Below are positions 33,393 to 40,770 of a stretch of 64,000 bases of DNA, one piece after another. The translations under genes and the position numbers were made by a program. This DNA is from Actinomycetota bacterium (GTDB lineage Bacteria > Actinomycetota > Thermoleophilia > Solirubrobacterales > Solirubrobacteraceae), in NCBI GenBank assembly GCA_005884115.1, contig VAXW01000005.1, positions 806,001-870,000 of the forward strand, in the 5' to 3' direction. Position 1 is the stretch's first letter. Each line of letters opens with the position of its first letter. Below the pieces are notes generated by a model. It was not told the origin of the DNA and did no database searches. It saw only the letters and a program-made list of their open reading frames with translations.

Positions 33393-34648
33393 TAGGCTCC
33401 GACCTCCGCGCGGATCGCGCCGGGGCCTTCGGCGGTGGCGCCGAGGCCCTCGCGCTCAGCTCCCACGAGGATCGAGATCTTTCCCAGATGCTTGTTTTCG
33501 AGCATCAGCTGGTGCGCTTCGGCGACCCCGTCGAAGCCGAGCGTGCGCCACAGAACGGGCCGGATCTGGCCGCTCTCGATCAGCTCGTTGGCCTTCGTGC
33601 ACTCGTATGCGTTGGCGAAGTGCGACCCGAGTATCTCCTTCTGGCGCATCCATAGATAGGCGACGTTGAAATCGAGGTCGATGCCGGTCGTGCCCGCGCA
33701 GATGACGATTTTTCCGAACGTCTTGGCCGTGAACACGGACGTCGGGAAGGTGGCTTTGCCGACGTGCTCGAAGACGATGTCGGGGGCGTCGCCGAGGATC
33801 TCCTTGACGCGCTTGGCGAACTCACGCGAGACGCCGAAGCGCGCCTTCTCGTCCTCGGCCGTCTCCTTGCCGGTTCGCATCATGCCGTCGAACTCGTTGC
33901 GGTCGATGTAGTCGACTGCGCCGAGGCGCTTGACCAGCTCGCCCTTCTCCTGCGAGGAGACGACGCCGACGCAACGGGCGCCCGTCAGCGCGCACAGCTG
34001 CGTCGCGAAAACCCCGAGTCCGCCGGCCGCGCCCCAGATCATGACCCGATGCCCCGCCTGCAGCTTGCAGCGCGTGATCAGCATGCGGTAAGCGGTGAAG
34101 TAGACGAGCCCGTAGGAGGCCGCCTGCTCCCAGCTCAGCGCCGCCGGCTTTGGCAACAGCTGCTGCGCTTGGACTTTCGTGAACTGGGCGAAGGAGCCCC
34201 ACGTGGTCTCATAGCCCCAGATCATCTGCGAGGGAGCCGCCAAGGGGTCCAGCCCGTGCACCTCGGGGTCCTCGTAGGAGGCCTGGTTGCAGTGGACCAC
34301 GACCTCGTCGCCGGGCTTCCAGCGGGTCACGCCGGGACCGACCTTCCACACGATCCCCGAGGCGTCGGAGCCACCGATGTGGTGCCCGAACTGAGGATGG
34401 TCGCCGTAGCGCATCACGGACACGGGCTTGCCCAGGGCGGCCCACACGTTGTTGTAGTTGACCCCAGCGGCCATCACGCGCACGATCACCTCGAAGGCGC
34501 CCGGCTCGGGCACCTCGATCTCCTCGATCTGGAAGGCGTCCTTCGGCTCGCCGAAGCGCTCCTCGCGAATCACCCAGGCGGCCATCGTCTTGGGCAGCTC
34601 GCCCGGTTCGGTGCTGACGTCGGAAACTTGTTGCAGATCGATCGCCAC
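33392..34648 (-). CDS. ccr: crotonyl-CoA carboxylase/reductase
   Basis: 418 residues of the medium-chain reductase fold with Ccr-specific blocks: GVNYNNVWAALGKPVSVMRYGDHPQFGHHIGGSDASGIVWKVGPGV, IWGYETTWGSFAQFTKVQ, IWGAAGGLGVFATQLCALTGA (NADPH site), IVFEHVGKATFPTSVF and CAGTTGIDLDFNVAYLWMRQKEILGSHFAN. The Asn, aromatic-Glu (Y146-E147) and Glu-His positions reported to hold CO2 in Ccr enzymes are conserved; the aromatic is Tyr. It reduces crotonyl-CoA while adding CO2, giving (2S)-ethylmalonyl-CoA, the committed step of the ethylmalonyl-CoA pathway. It leads a two-gene operon. Confidence 0.95.
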   Translation of the reverse strand: MAIDLQQVSDVSTEPGELPKTMAAWVIREERFGEPKDAFQIEEIEVPEPGAFEVIVRVMAAGVNYNNVWAALGKPVSVMRYGDHPQFGHHIGGSDASGIVWKVGPGVTRWKPGDEVVVHCNQASYEDPEVHGLDPLAAPSQMIWGYETTWGSFAQFTKVQAQQLLPKPAALSWEQAASYGLVYFTAYRMLITRCKLQAGHRVMIWGAAGGLGVFATQLCALTGARCVGVVSSQEKGELVKRLGAVDYIDRNEFDGMMRTGKETAEDEKARFGVSREFAKRVKEILGDAPDIVFEHVGKATFPTSVFTAKTFGKIVICAGTTGIDLDFNVAYLWMRQKEILGSHFANAYECTKANELIESGQIRPVLWRTLGFDGVAEAHQLMLENKHLGKISILVGAEREGLGATAEGPGAIRAEVGA

Positions 34649-34714
34649 GGCTGGGACCTCTCCTGTCGGGGACGGCTTGACGAGAGAGATCCTACCCGCG
34701 GCTCCGCGCCAGCG

Positions 34715-36307
34715 TCAGGCGTGGGCGCGCTCCGCGGCCCTCTCGGCTGGGCGCTCGAGCGGGCGCACCGGCTCGGCTCCCGGGGAGGTGGCGCTCGCCG
34801 GCGTGCGCGCGGGGCGACCCATGAGCACCCACGCCAGCAGCGCGCCGAGCAGGGCCAGGCTGCCAACCGCGTAGAGGCCCTTGGAGAGCGCGTACACGTA
34901 GGTTTCGTTCAGCGCCCCCTGGACGCCGCCCGGCAGGTGGCTGGTGCTCGCGCCGGATCCGAGCAGGTCGACGAGCTTGCCGCGCTGTCCGGCGCCGACG
35001 TGCGGCAGCCGCGTCGCGAGCTGGTCACGGCCCACGGTGGCGATGATCGCCCCGAGCGCAGCGACGCCGAACGTGCTGCCGACCATGCGCGTCATGGACA
35101 GGATCCCCGACGCCACGCCCGCCTTCGTCCTGTCGACAGCGTTCATCGCGGCCGTGCTCATCGGCGACATCACGAAGCCGATGCCGAGCCCTTGCAGGAT
35201 GAAGGCCACGACGAGAAAGCCATAGCTGGAGTGCGTCGTGATGCCGGTCATCCAGAACATCGAGGCCGACACGCCGATCAGGCCGGCCGTCATGAGCAGG
35301 CGCGAGCCGATCCGGTCGGCGAGGCGGCCGGCGATCGGGCCCGAGACCATCACGCACAGGGTCGTGGGTAGGAATCGCACGCCCGTCTGCAGTGGCGTGA
35401 AGTGAAGGATGTCCTGCATGTAGAGGGCAAGCGAGAAGAACGTCGCGAACATGGCGAAGGAGACGATGAAGGCGACGACGTTGGCGCTGAAGAAGGCGCG
35501 CGAGCGGAAGAAGCCAAACTCGACCATCGGCGCGATGCGGCGCGGCTCGATGGCCACGAAGGCGGCGAGCGCGAGGAGCGCCACGCCGAACAGGACCAGC
35601 ACACGCGCGGAGCCCCAGCCCCACGCGTTGCTCTTGACGAGCGCGAGCACCAGCGCTGCGAGCCCGACGGTTAACGTGGCGACGCCGGGGACGTCCACCT
35701 CGCGAGTGGCGGTCTCATCGCGCGACTCCTGCACGGCGAACAAGGTCACGACGATCGCGAGCGCCGCAACGGGCACGTTGAGCAGGAAGATCGACTGCCA
35801 GCTGACTTCCTGGACCAGGAAGCCGCCGAGCACGGGCCCGATCGCTAGCGCCATCGCTGAGACCCCTGCCCAGGTGCCGATCGCGCGCCCGCGTTCGTGC
35901 GCGGGGAACGCATTGGTGATGATCGACAGGGTCCCGGGCATCATGAAGCCCGAGCCCGCACCCTGAAGGGCCCGGAACGCGATCAGCCAGCTGTCGCTTT
36001 GCGAGAGCGCGATCATGAAGCTCGAGAAGGCGAACACGCTCACGCCGAAGAGGAACATGCGCCGGCGCCCGAACAGGTCGCCCAGGCGCCCGCCGGTCAC
36101 GAGCAGCACGGCAAACGTCAACGTGTAGGCGTTGACGGTCCACTCCAGCGAGGAGGTGGTCGCGTGCAGGCTGCGCTGGATCGAGGGCAGCGCCACGTTC
36201 ACGACCGTGTTGTCGAGCATGATCATGAACAGCGCGAAGCACATCGCGCCGAGCGCCCACCAGCGACGGTTGCCGTCGTTCATCTTCGCGCGGATGCGCT
36301 CGGTCAT
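34715..36307 (-). CDS. MFS multidrug transporter, EmrB/QacA (DHA2) family
   Basis: 530 residues, typical DHA2 size. Helix 1 motif IMLDNTVVNVALPSIQRSL, motif A GGRLGDLFGRRRMFLFG and motif C-like GTWAGVSAMALAIGPVLGGFLVQ are all present; about 14 hydrophobic segments follow. A drug or metabolite:proton antiporter is expected. Its ATG overlaps the stop of the MarR gene (ATGA), so regulator and pump are one transcription unit, unlike the divergent MarR/MFS pair at 1-3.5 kb. Confidence 0.9.
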   Translation of the reverse strand: MTERIRAKMNDGNRRWWALGAMCFALFMIMLDNTVVNVALPSIQRSLHATTSSLEWTVNAYTLTFAVLLVTGGRLGDLFGRRRMFLFGVSVFAFSSFMIALSQSDSWLIAFRALQGAGSGFMMPGTLSIITNAFPAHERGRAIGTWAGVSAMALAIGPVLGGFLVQEVSWQSIFLLNVPVAALAIVVTLFAVQESRDETATREVDVPGVATLTVGLAALVLALVKSNAWGWGSARVLVLFGVALLALAAFVAIEPRRIAPMVEFGFFRSRAFFSANVVAFIVSFAMFATFFSLALYMQDILHFTPLQTGVRFLPTTLCVMVSGPIAGRLADRIGSRLLMTAGLIGVSASMFWMTGITTHSSYGFLVVAFILQGLGIGFVMSPMSTAAMNAVDRTKAGVASGILSMTRMVGSTFGVAALGAIIATVGRDQLATRLPHVGAGQRGKLVDLLGSGASTSHLPGGVQGALNETYVYALSKGLYAVGSLALLGALLAWVLMGRPARTPASATSPGAEPVRPLERPAERAAERAHA

Positions 36308-36810
36308 CGCTTGCCTGCTTTCGCCCCCGGCCTGTACGCCGCGATCTCCGGACGGCGCTCGAGCATCAGTGCGAGGGCCTTCTGCAGCGAGTCCGCCTCC
36401 TCAGCGTCGAGCGAGCCGATGAGCTCGTGCAGCGCAGACATGCGCGCCTCGTTCAGCGCGAGCGGCACCGAGCGACCGGACTGGGTCAGGCGCACGCGCT
36501 TCATGCGCCGGTCGATGGGGTCCTCCTCGCGCTGCACGAAGCCGCGCTCGAACAGCCCGTCGACCGCACGGCTCATGGCGGGCAGCGACACCGACAGCAA
36601 GTCGGCCAGCGCCTTCACCGAGCGGTCCTGACCGTCCATCTCCAGCGCGCACAGCACCTTGATCTGTGTGAAGGAGAGGTCGAGCTCGGCGATTGTGTTG
36701 AACGTGCCCACGTTGGCCGCGCGCATCAGGTAGCTCACCAGCGCGTACATGTCGCGCGCGAGCTGCTTCCCGGCGCTCGCAGGCGCGGTCACCGAGGTCG
36801 AGGAGGGCAT
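36304..36810 (-). CDS. MarR family regulator, first gene of an MFS operon
   Basis: 168 residues from the ATG at 36810. The winged helix is clear: LDLSFTQIKVLCALEMDGQDRSVKALADLLSVSLPAMSRAVDGLFERGFVQREEDPIDRRMKRVRLT, including recognition helix and wing DPxDRR. The dimer helices surround it. Stop and MFS start overlap by four bases. The promoter region carries two palindromes (36825-36857), so autoregulation with ligand-released repression of the pump is likely. Confidence 0.9.
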   Translation of the reverse strand: MPSSTSVTAPASAGKQLARDMYALVSYLMRAANVGTFNTIAELDLSFTQIKVLCALEMDGQDRSVKALADLLSVSLPAMSRAVDGLFERGFVQREEDPIDRRMKRVRLTQSGRSVPLALNEARMSALHELIGSLDAEEADSLQKALALMLERRPEIAAYRPGAKAGKR

Positions 36811-36824
36811 GGGCGAAGAAGTTG

Positions 36825-36857
36825 CTTGCACGCGTGCAAGTATATTGTGCGCGCAAT
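36825..36857 (-). promoter_or_regulatory. MarR promoter with two palindromic operator candidates
   Basis: CTTGCACGCGTGCAAG (36825-36840) is a perfect 16-bp palindrome. ATTGTGCGCGCAAT (36844-36857) is a near-perfect one with two mismatches. Between and overlapping them, on the minus strand, is TATACT (36844-36839), a good -10. The palindromes lie 14-47 bases upstream of the MarR start, the expected place for an autorepressor. Confidence 0.7.
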
Positions 36858-37024
36858 GATTGCCTGTGTGACGTCGATCACACATGCAAGTCTCTGAAGA
36901 GGCCGAACCCCCCAAAGAGTCCCGGTTTCGGAATCCTCGGCGGACCTGTCGATTTGGGCGAGGAGCATTCGTCTTACGCTGAGAGGTGGGGAGCTCTCCT
37001 CGCCCGCGAACCAGGAGGTCCACC

Positions 37025-37387
37025 ATGCCCCACTACTTGCTGTCCGCCCACTCCGTCGAGGGCGAGGCTCGCCAGCCGATGACCGACGAGGAGATGAAGG
37101 AGATCTCCATGCGGGTCGGCGCCCTTGAGGATGAGATGAAGTCGGCGGGCGCCTTTGTCTTCGGCGGCCGCCTGCACCAGCCGGACGCCGCCACCGTCGT
37201 GCGCGTCTCCGACGGTCAGGTGCTGACCACGGACGGACCCTTCGCGGAGACGAAGGAGCACCTCGGCGGCTTCTACATCATCGAGGCCGATGATTTCGAC
37301 GCTGCACTCTCATGGGCGTCGAAGACGGCCGACTGCGTGCACACTGCGATCGAGGTCCGGGCGTTCTGGGATCAGCGTGAGGGCTGA
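37025..37387 (+). CDS. YCII-related (DGPF domain) protein
   Basis: 120 residues. The YCII/DGPF core is plain: MPHYLLSAHSVEGE, then VVRVSDGQVLTTDGPFAETKEHLGGFYIIEADDFDAALSWASKTADC. TTDGPFAETKE is the diagnostic segment. AGGAGG precedes the ATG at 37025. These proteins often sit beside ECF sigma factors; none is here. Function is unproven; a dimeric ferredoxin-like fold is known for the family. Confidence 0.88.
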   Translation: MPHYLLSAHSVEGEARQPMTDEEMKEISMRVGALEDEMKSAGAFVFGGRLHQPDAATVVRVSDGQVLTTDGPFAETKEHLGGFYIIEADDFDAALSWASKTADCVHTAIEVRAFWDQREG

Positions 37388-37451
37388 CGGCGCTGCGGGG
37401 ACCCGCCCCGGACTGCGTCGCTAACGCAACCCACGCAAATAGCGGAAACCC

Positions 37452-38471
37452 TCAACCACTCCGCGCGTCCACGAACGGCAGCTCGACGACCTCTGCCCCG
37501 ATCGCCGCCTCGCCAACGCTGACCTGCGCACCCGGCGCGGCCTCGCGGCGCAAGAGGGCGAGGGCGATGGGGCCGAGACCGGGCGAGCTCGCAACCGAGC
37601 CGACGCGGCCGACGACCCGCTCGCCGGAGTGGATCTCCATGCCCCGAAGGGCTGGCGCTGATAGGAGCAGGCCGCGCAGATGGCGGTTGGGCTTGCCCCT
37701 GTAGTGGAGGCGCGCGACCGTCTCCTGGCCCACGTAGCAGCCCTTCGTGAAGCTCACGGCACGCTCGTTCAGCCCAGCCTCCTGCGGGATCGTGCTCTCG
37801 TCGATGTCGATCCCGAAACGCGGGCGCCCGGATTCGATGCGCACGCACTCGGCCGCTTCCGTGGAGACCGCGGCCGCCCCGCGCTCGAGCAGCACTTCCT
37901 TGAGGCGCTCGCTGTCCTCTGCCTCGCAGATGAGATCCACGCCGGCGTCCGTGCGTACGGCCAGGCAGCCAACCCCCTCGAGCTCGACCGCCACGTTGTC
38001 GTGCTCGGCCCGCCCGAGGCGTGCCGCGCCCGCGACCGACGCCGACTCGGGTCCGATCAGCGACAGCAGCCCGCGCTGCAGCGTGCGCTTGTGCAGCTGC
38101 ACCTCGTAGCCGACCTTGAAGCGGTTGATCATGTCGAACAGCGCCTGAAGCGCGATGCGCTCTGTGTCGAGCAGCAGTTCCTGCGGCGCCGCGCCGCTCT
38201 CGCCAACGGCCAGGATGCGGAGGTCTCCGAGCATCTTGCCCTTGTTGGTCAGGAACGCCGCGTAGCGGCCCTCACCGGCGCGCAGGTCCGCCAGCTCGTT
38301 GGTCACCTGCCCGTTGAGGAACTCGATCGCACCAGCGCCGCTGAGCGCGAGCTTGCCCCGCTCGGAGCGGTCGATCAGGCCACAGCCCTCCCGCAGGGCG
38401 CGGTGCTCGGCGCTCGGGACTGCGCTCAGCGCGGCGCCTTCTGGCGCGCCGGACAGCGGTGTGGTGCTCAC
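37452..38471 (-). CDS. ygfZ: folate-binding protein YgfZ/GcvT-like
   Basis: 339 residues. The YgfZ signature KGCYVGQETVARLHYRGKPNRHLRG is intact, including the invariant cysteine. N-terminal GcvT-like features LIDRSERGKLALSGAGAIEFLNGQVTNELADLRAGEGRYAAFLTNKGKM are present. YgfZ helps make or repair Fe-S clusters in a folate-dependent way. Divergent from the 38574 gene. Confidence 0.93.
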   Translation of the reverse strand: MSTTPLSGAPEGAALSAVPSAEHRALREGCGLIDRSERGKLALSGAGAIEFLNGQVTNELADLRAGEGRYAAFLTNKGKMLGDLRILAVGESGAAPQELLLDTERIALQALFDMINRFKVGYEVQLHKRTLQRGLLSLIGPESASVAGAARLGRAEHDNVAVELEGVGCLAVRTDAGVDLICEAEDSERLKEVLLERGAAAVSTEAAECVRIESGRPRFGIDIDESTIPQEAGLNERAVSFTKGCYVGQETVARLHYRGKPNRHLRGLLLSAPALRGMEIHSGERVVGRVGSVASSPGLGPIALALLRREAAPGAQVSVGEAAIGAEVVELPFVDARSG

Positions 38472-38573
38472 GAGCTGACGTTACCGCGCTCGTCGTCAGA
38501 GCTCCAACGCCACGGCGCGTGTTCACCGTCGACGATAGGGTTGCTAGCCGGCGAGCGGCTAGTCTGGCTGGCG

Positions 38574-38936
38574 ATGGCGCTTGCGGACACCTTCAAGGAG
38601 ACAGTCGCTGAGCTGCCGGACGACTGGACCGATCTCGAGCTCGACCTGCGGCTGCGCGACGAGTCGCGCTACGTGGAAGCCGCGCTGTACCTGGTGCTGT
38701 GCAACGCGCAGCCCTACTCGCACCACGACTGGCACTGGCGCATCCTCGTCGCCCATCGCTTCGGGCACGCCGCCGCCGCGCCGACCGTCGAAGGGGCCTT
38801 GCGCCTGCTCGATGAGGCCGGCATCGAGGGCGAGCTCGCCGTGCGCGAGACGCGCAGCGGTCGCGTCGAGGTCGTTCCCGAGTGGGGGCGCCCGGAGTCA
38901 GCGCGCGAGGAGTTCCGCCGCCTGCGCGCCCAGTAG
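38574..38936 (+). CDS. uncharacterised small protein
   Basis: 120 residues, acidic N-terminus (MALADTFKETVAELPDDWTD), then LELDLRLRDESRYVEAALYLVLCNAQPYSHHDWHWRILVAHRFGHAAAAPTVEGALRLLDEAGIEGELAVRETRSGRVEVVPEW. The HHDWHWR segment with clustered His/Trp is distinctive and may be a functional site. TAGTCT ends 8 bases before the ATG and there is no ribosome site. It is followed two bases after its stop by a receiver-like gene, suggesting joint function. No family recognised. Confidence 0.75.
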   Translation: MALADTFKETVAELPDDWTDLELDLRLRDESRYVEAALYLVLCNAQPYSHHDWHWRILVAHRFGHAAAAPTVEGALRLLDEAGIEGELAVRETRSGRVEVVPEWGRPESAREEFRRLRAQ

Positions 38937-38938
38937 CG

Positions 38939-39340
38939 ATGGCGCGCGTCGTGACGTTCACCGCAGATCTTCTGTTCGGCTCGCGCGTGCAGGGGTCGCT
39001 GGCGGCCGCCGGTGAGGACGTCGAGCTCGTGTCCGATCGCGAGTCGCTGCGCGCGGCCGTCGAGGAGGCCGGGGGCGGCGCGCCCGAGGTCCTCGTCGTC
39101 GATCTCACCGATGCCGCCCTGCAGGGCGCGGAGCAGGTCCGCGCGCTGCGCGACGCCGGTGCCCTGTCGCGTACGCGGACGCTGGGGTTCTACTCGCATG
39201 TCGAGGCCGACGTCCGCGAGCGCGCGCAGCGCGCGGGCTTCGACCTCATCGTGCCGCGCTCCAGGATGGCGCGCGAGGGTGCAGCGCTCGTGGCGCGCCT
39301 GGCCTCAGGCGGCCCCGCAGTAGAGCCGCATAAGGGCTAG
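38939..39340 (+). CDS. receiver-like (CheY-fold) protein
   Basis: 133 residues: VVTFTADLLFGSRVQGSLAAAGEDVELVSD, PEVLVVDLTDAALQGAEQVRALRD, TLGFYSHVEADVRERAQRAGFDLIVPRSRMA. The alternating strand-helix pattern and the D of VVDLTD (phospho-acceptor position) match a response-regulator receiver, but the N-terminal acidic pair is missing (TADLLFG) and the lysine is replaced (PRSRM), so phosphorylation is doubtful. It starts two bases after the previous gene stops, so the two are co-transcribed. Confidence 0.68.
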   Translation: MARVVTFTADLLFGSRVQGSLAAAGEDVELVSDRESLRAAVEEAGGGAPEVLVVDLTDAALQGAEQVRALRDAGALSRTRTLGFYSHVEADVRERAQRAGFDLIVPRSRMAREGAALVARLASGGPAVEPHKG

Positions 39341-39348
39341 GCGGCTCG

Positions 39349-39945
39349 TCAGCTCGGCGGCGTCGCTGCCCCGCCGCCCAAATCGCTGCGGCGCGCGGCG
39401 CCCGGCTCGAGCGGCACGAGCGCCCCGTTGGGCACGCGCTCGGCGTGGGGCTCCCAGTGGCCGGCGCGGCTGGACAGCGCCGCCCGGATCACCATCCCGT
39501 GGCATACGACGAGCGCCGGCAGCGGGCCCGTTTCGATCTCCGACAGGGCCGCCGCGACGCGCTCCTCCTGATGCGCGAACGACTCTCCCCCCGGGAACGC
39601 GAAGGTCGCGTCGCCCGCCACGAAGGCCGCGAACGCGTCCGGCGCTTCCGCCTGCACCTCCGAGAACAGGCGGTCCGTCCACTTGCCCGCGTCCGTCTCC
39701 ATCAGCCGCGCGTCCTCGCGGGGCTCAAGGCCCAGCCGCGCCGCGACGACCTCAGCCGTTTCGCGCGCGCGCAGCAGTGGGCTGCACCACAGGGCCGCGA
39801 AGCCGTGCTCGGCGGCGCGCTGCGCGAGCTCCGCTGCCTGCCCGCGGCCGGTCTCGTCGAGCGGGACCGGCTGCTGTCCCTGGAAGCGCCGTTCGAGGTT
39901 GTACGCGGTCTGGCCGTGGCGCGCGAGGAAGACCCGCGCCGCCAC
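39349..39945 (-). CDS. histidine phosphatase (phosphoglycerate mutase-like) family protein
   Basis: 198 residues. The catalytic RHG motif FLARHGQTAYNLERRFQG is near the N-terminus, with the second Arg and the acid in CSPLLRARETAEVVAARLG and the late His in VVCHGMVIRAAL. These enzymes dephosphorylate small molecules or nucleotides; the exact substrate cannot be read off. The GTG at 39945 gives a normal N-terminus (MAARVFLARHG); no strong ribosome site. It lies 25 bases downstream of the aquaporin stop on the same strand. Confidence 0.85.
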   Translation of the reverse strand: MAARVFLARHGQTAYNLERRFQGQQPVPLDETGRGQAAELAQRAAEHGFAALWCSPLLRARETAEVVAARLGLEPREDARLMETDAGKWTDRLFSEVQAEAPDAFAAFVAGDATFAFPGGESFAHQEERVAAALSEIETGPLPALVVCHGMVIRAALSSRAGHWEPHAERVPNGALVPLEPGAARRSDLGGGAATPPS

Positions 39946-39970
39946 TAGATGGCGGATCCGACGGACGTCA

Positions 39971-40711
39971 TCAGGCCGCCTCGCCGGCGCGCGGCTCGAG
40001 CCCGCCGCTGTCAGACGGACCGACCGGCGTGGGCTTCGCGGGCAGGTAGAGCAGCCGGTACAGGAGCGCCGCGACCGCGGCTCCGGCAACCGGTCCCGCG
40101 TACCACACCCACCCGTTGTCCCAGTGGTTGCCGACCAGCTGCGGGCCGAAGGCGCGCGACGGGTTCATGGCAGCGCCCGTGAGCGGTCCGGCGAAGAGGA
40201 TGTCCATCGTGATCGTCAAGCCGATCGCAAGACCCGCGATCGACTTGAAGCTTCCGCGCTTGTCGACCGCGCTCGCGAACACGACCCACACGAGGAAGAA
40301 CGTGAGGATCGCCTCCAGCCCGAAGGCAGCGCCCGAGTCGACGCCATGGCCAAGCGCCGGCACGCCGATGTGCACTGCCGCGGTGCTCGCGCGCGGCAGC
40401 AGGTCCTTGACCAGCAGCGCCGCCAGCGCCGCGCCGCCAAACTGCACCAGCCAGTACAGCAGGCCCATCGCCACCTTGATGCGGCGCGTGATCAAGAACC
40501 CGAACGTGATCGCGGGGTTGAAGTGCCCCCCGGAGATGTGTCCCACCGCCGAGACCATCACCCCTATCGCGAGGCCGTGCGCCAGCGCGATTCCGATCAG
40601 CGACGGGTCGTGGATCTCGTTGGCGACCACGATCGAACCCGCGCCGATGAAGGTCAGCGTGAAGGCGCCCACGAACTCGGCCACACCGCAGCGCAGGGCG
40701 CTCTCGGACAT
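39971..40711 (-). CDS. aquaporin/MIP family channel
   Basis: 246 residues with six helices and two pore half-helices. The first NPA box is HFNPAITFGF (65-67); the second is AMNPSRAFGP, NPS instead of NPA (183-185), a tolerated variant. The selectivity Arg follows as usual. Water or small neutral solutes are likely cargo. The ATG at 40711 has TAGCTT 7 bases upstream (leaderless pattern). Divergent from fbiC. Confidence 0.92.
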   Translation of the reverse strand: MSESALRCGVAEFVGAFTLTFIGAGSIVVANEIHDPSLIGIALAHGLAIGVMVSAVGHISGGHFNPAITFGFLITRRIKVAMGLLYWLVQFGGAALAALLVKDLLPRASTAAVHIGVPALGHGVDSGAAFGLEAILTFFLVWVVFASAVDKRGSFKSIAGLAIGLTITMDILFAGPLTGAAMNPSRAFGPQLVGNHWDNGWVWYAGPVAGAAVAALLYRLLYLPAKPTPVGPSDSGGLEPRAGEAA

Positions 40712-40770
40712 GGCGCCAAAGCTATGCCGGGGGTCGGACGGACCGCGCACGCAGCGCCTACACTGCGGCT

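Noticed and set aside
33764-35371. A 535-codon open frame antisense to ccr and the MFS gene
   Set aside because: The product is His/Arg/Asp-rich with no recognisable motif, while the opposite strand encodes two clear enzymes. High GC content creates such shadow frames; the same applies to long antisense frames at 28041-29288, 30838-32031 and 41020-42495.
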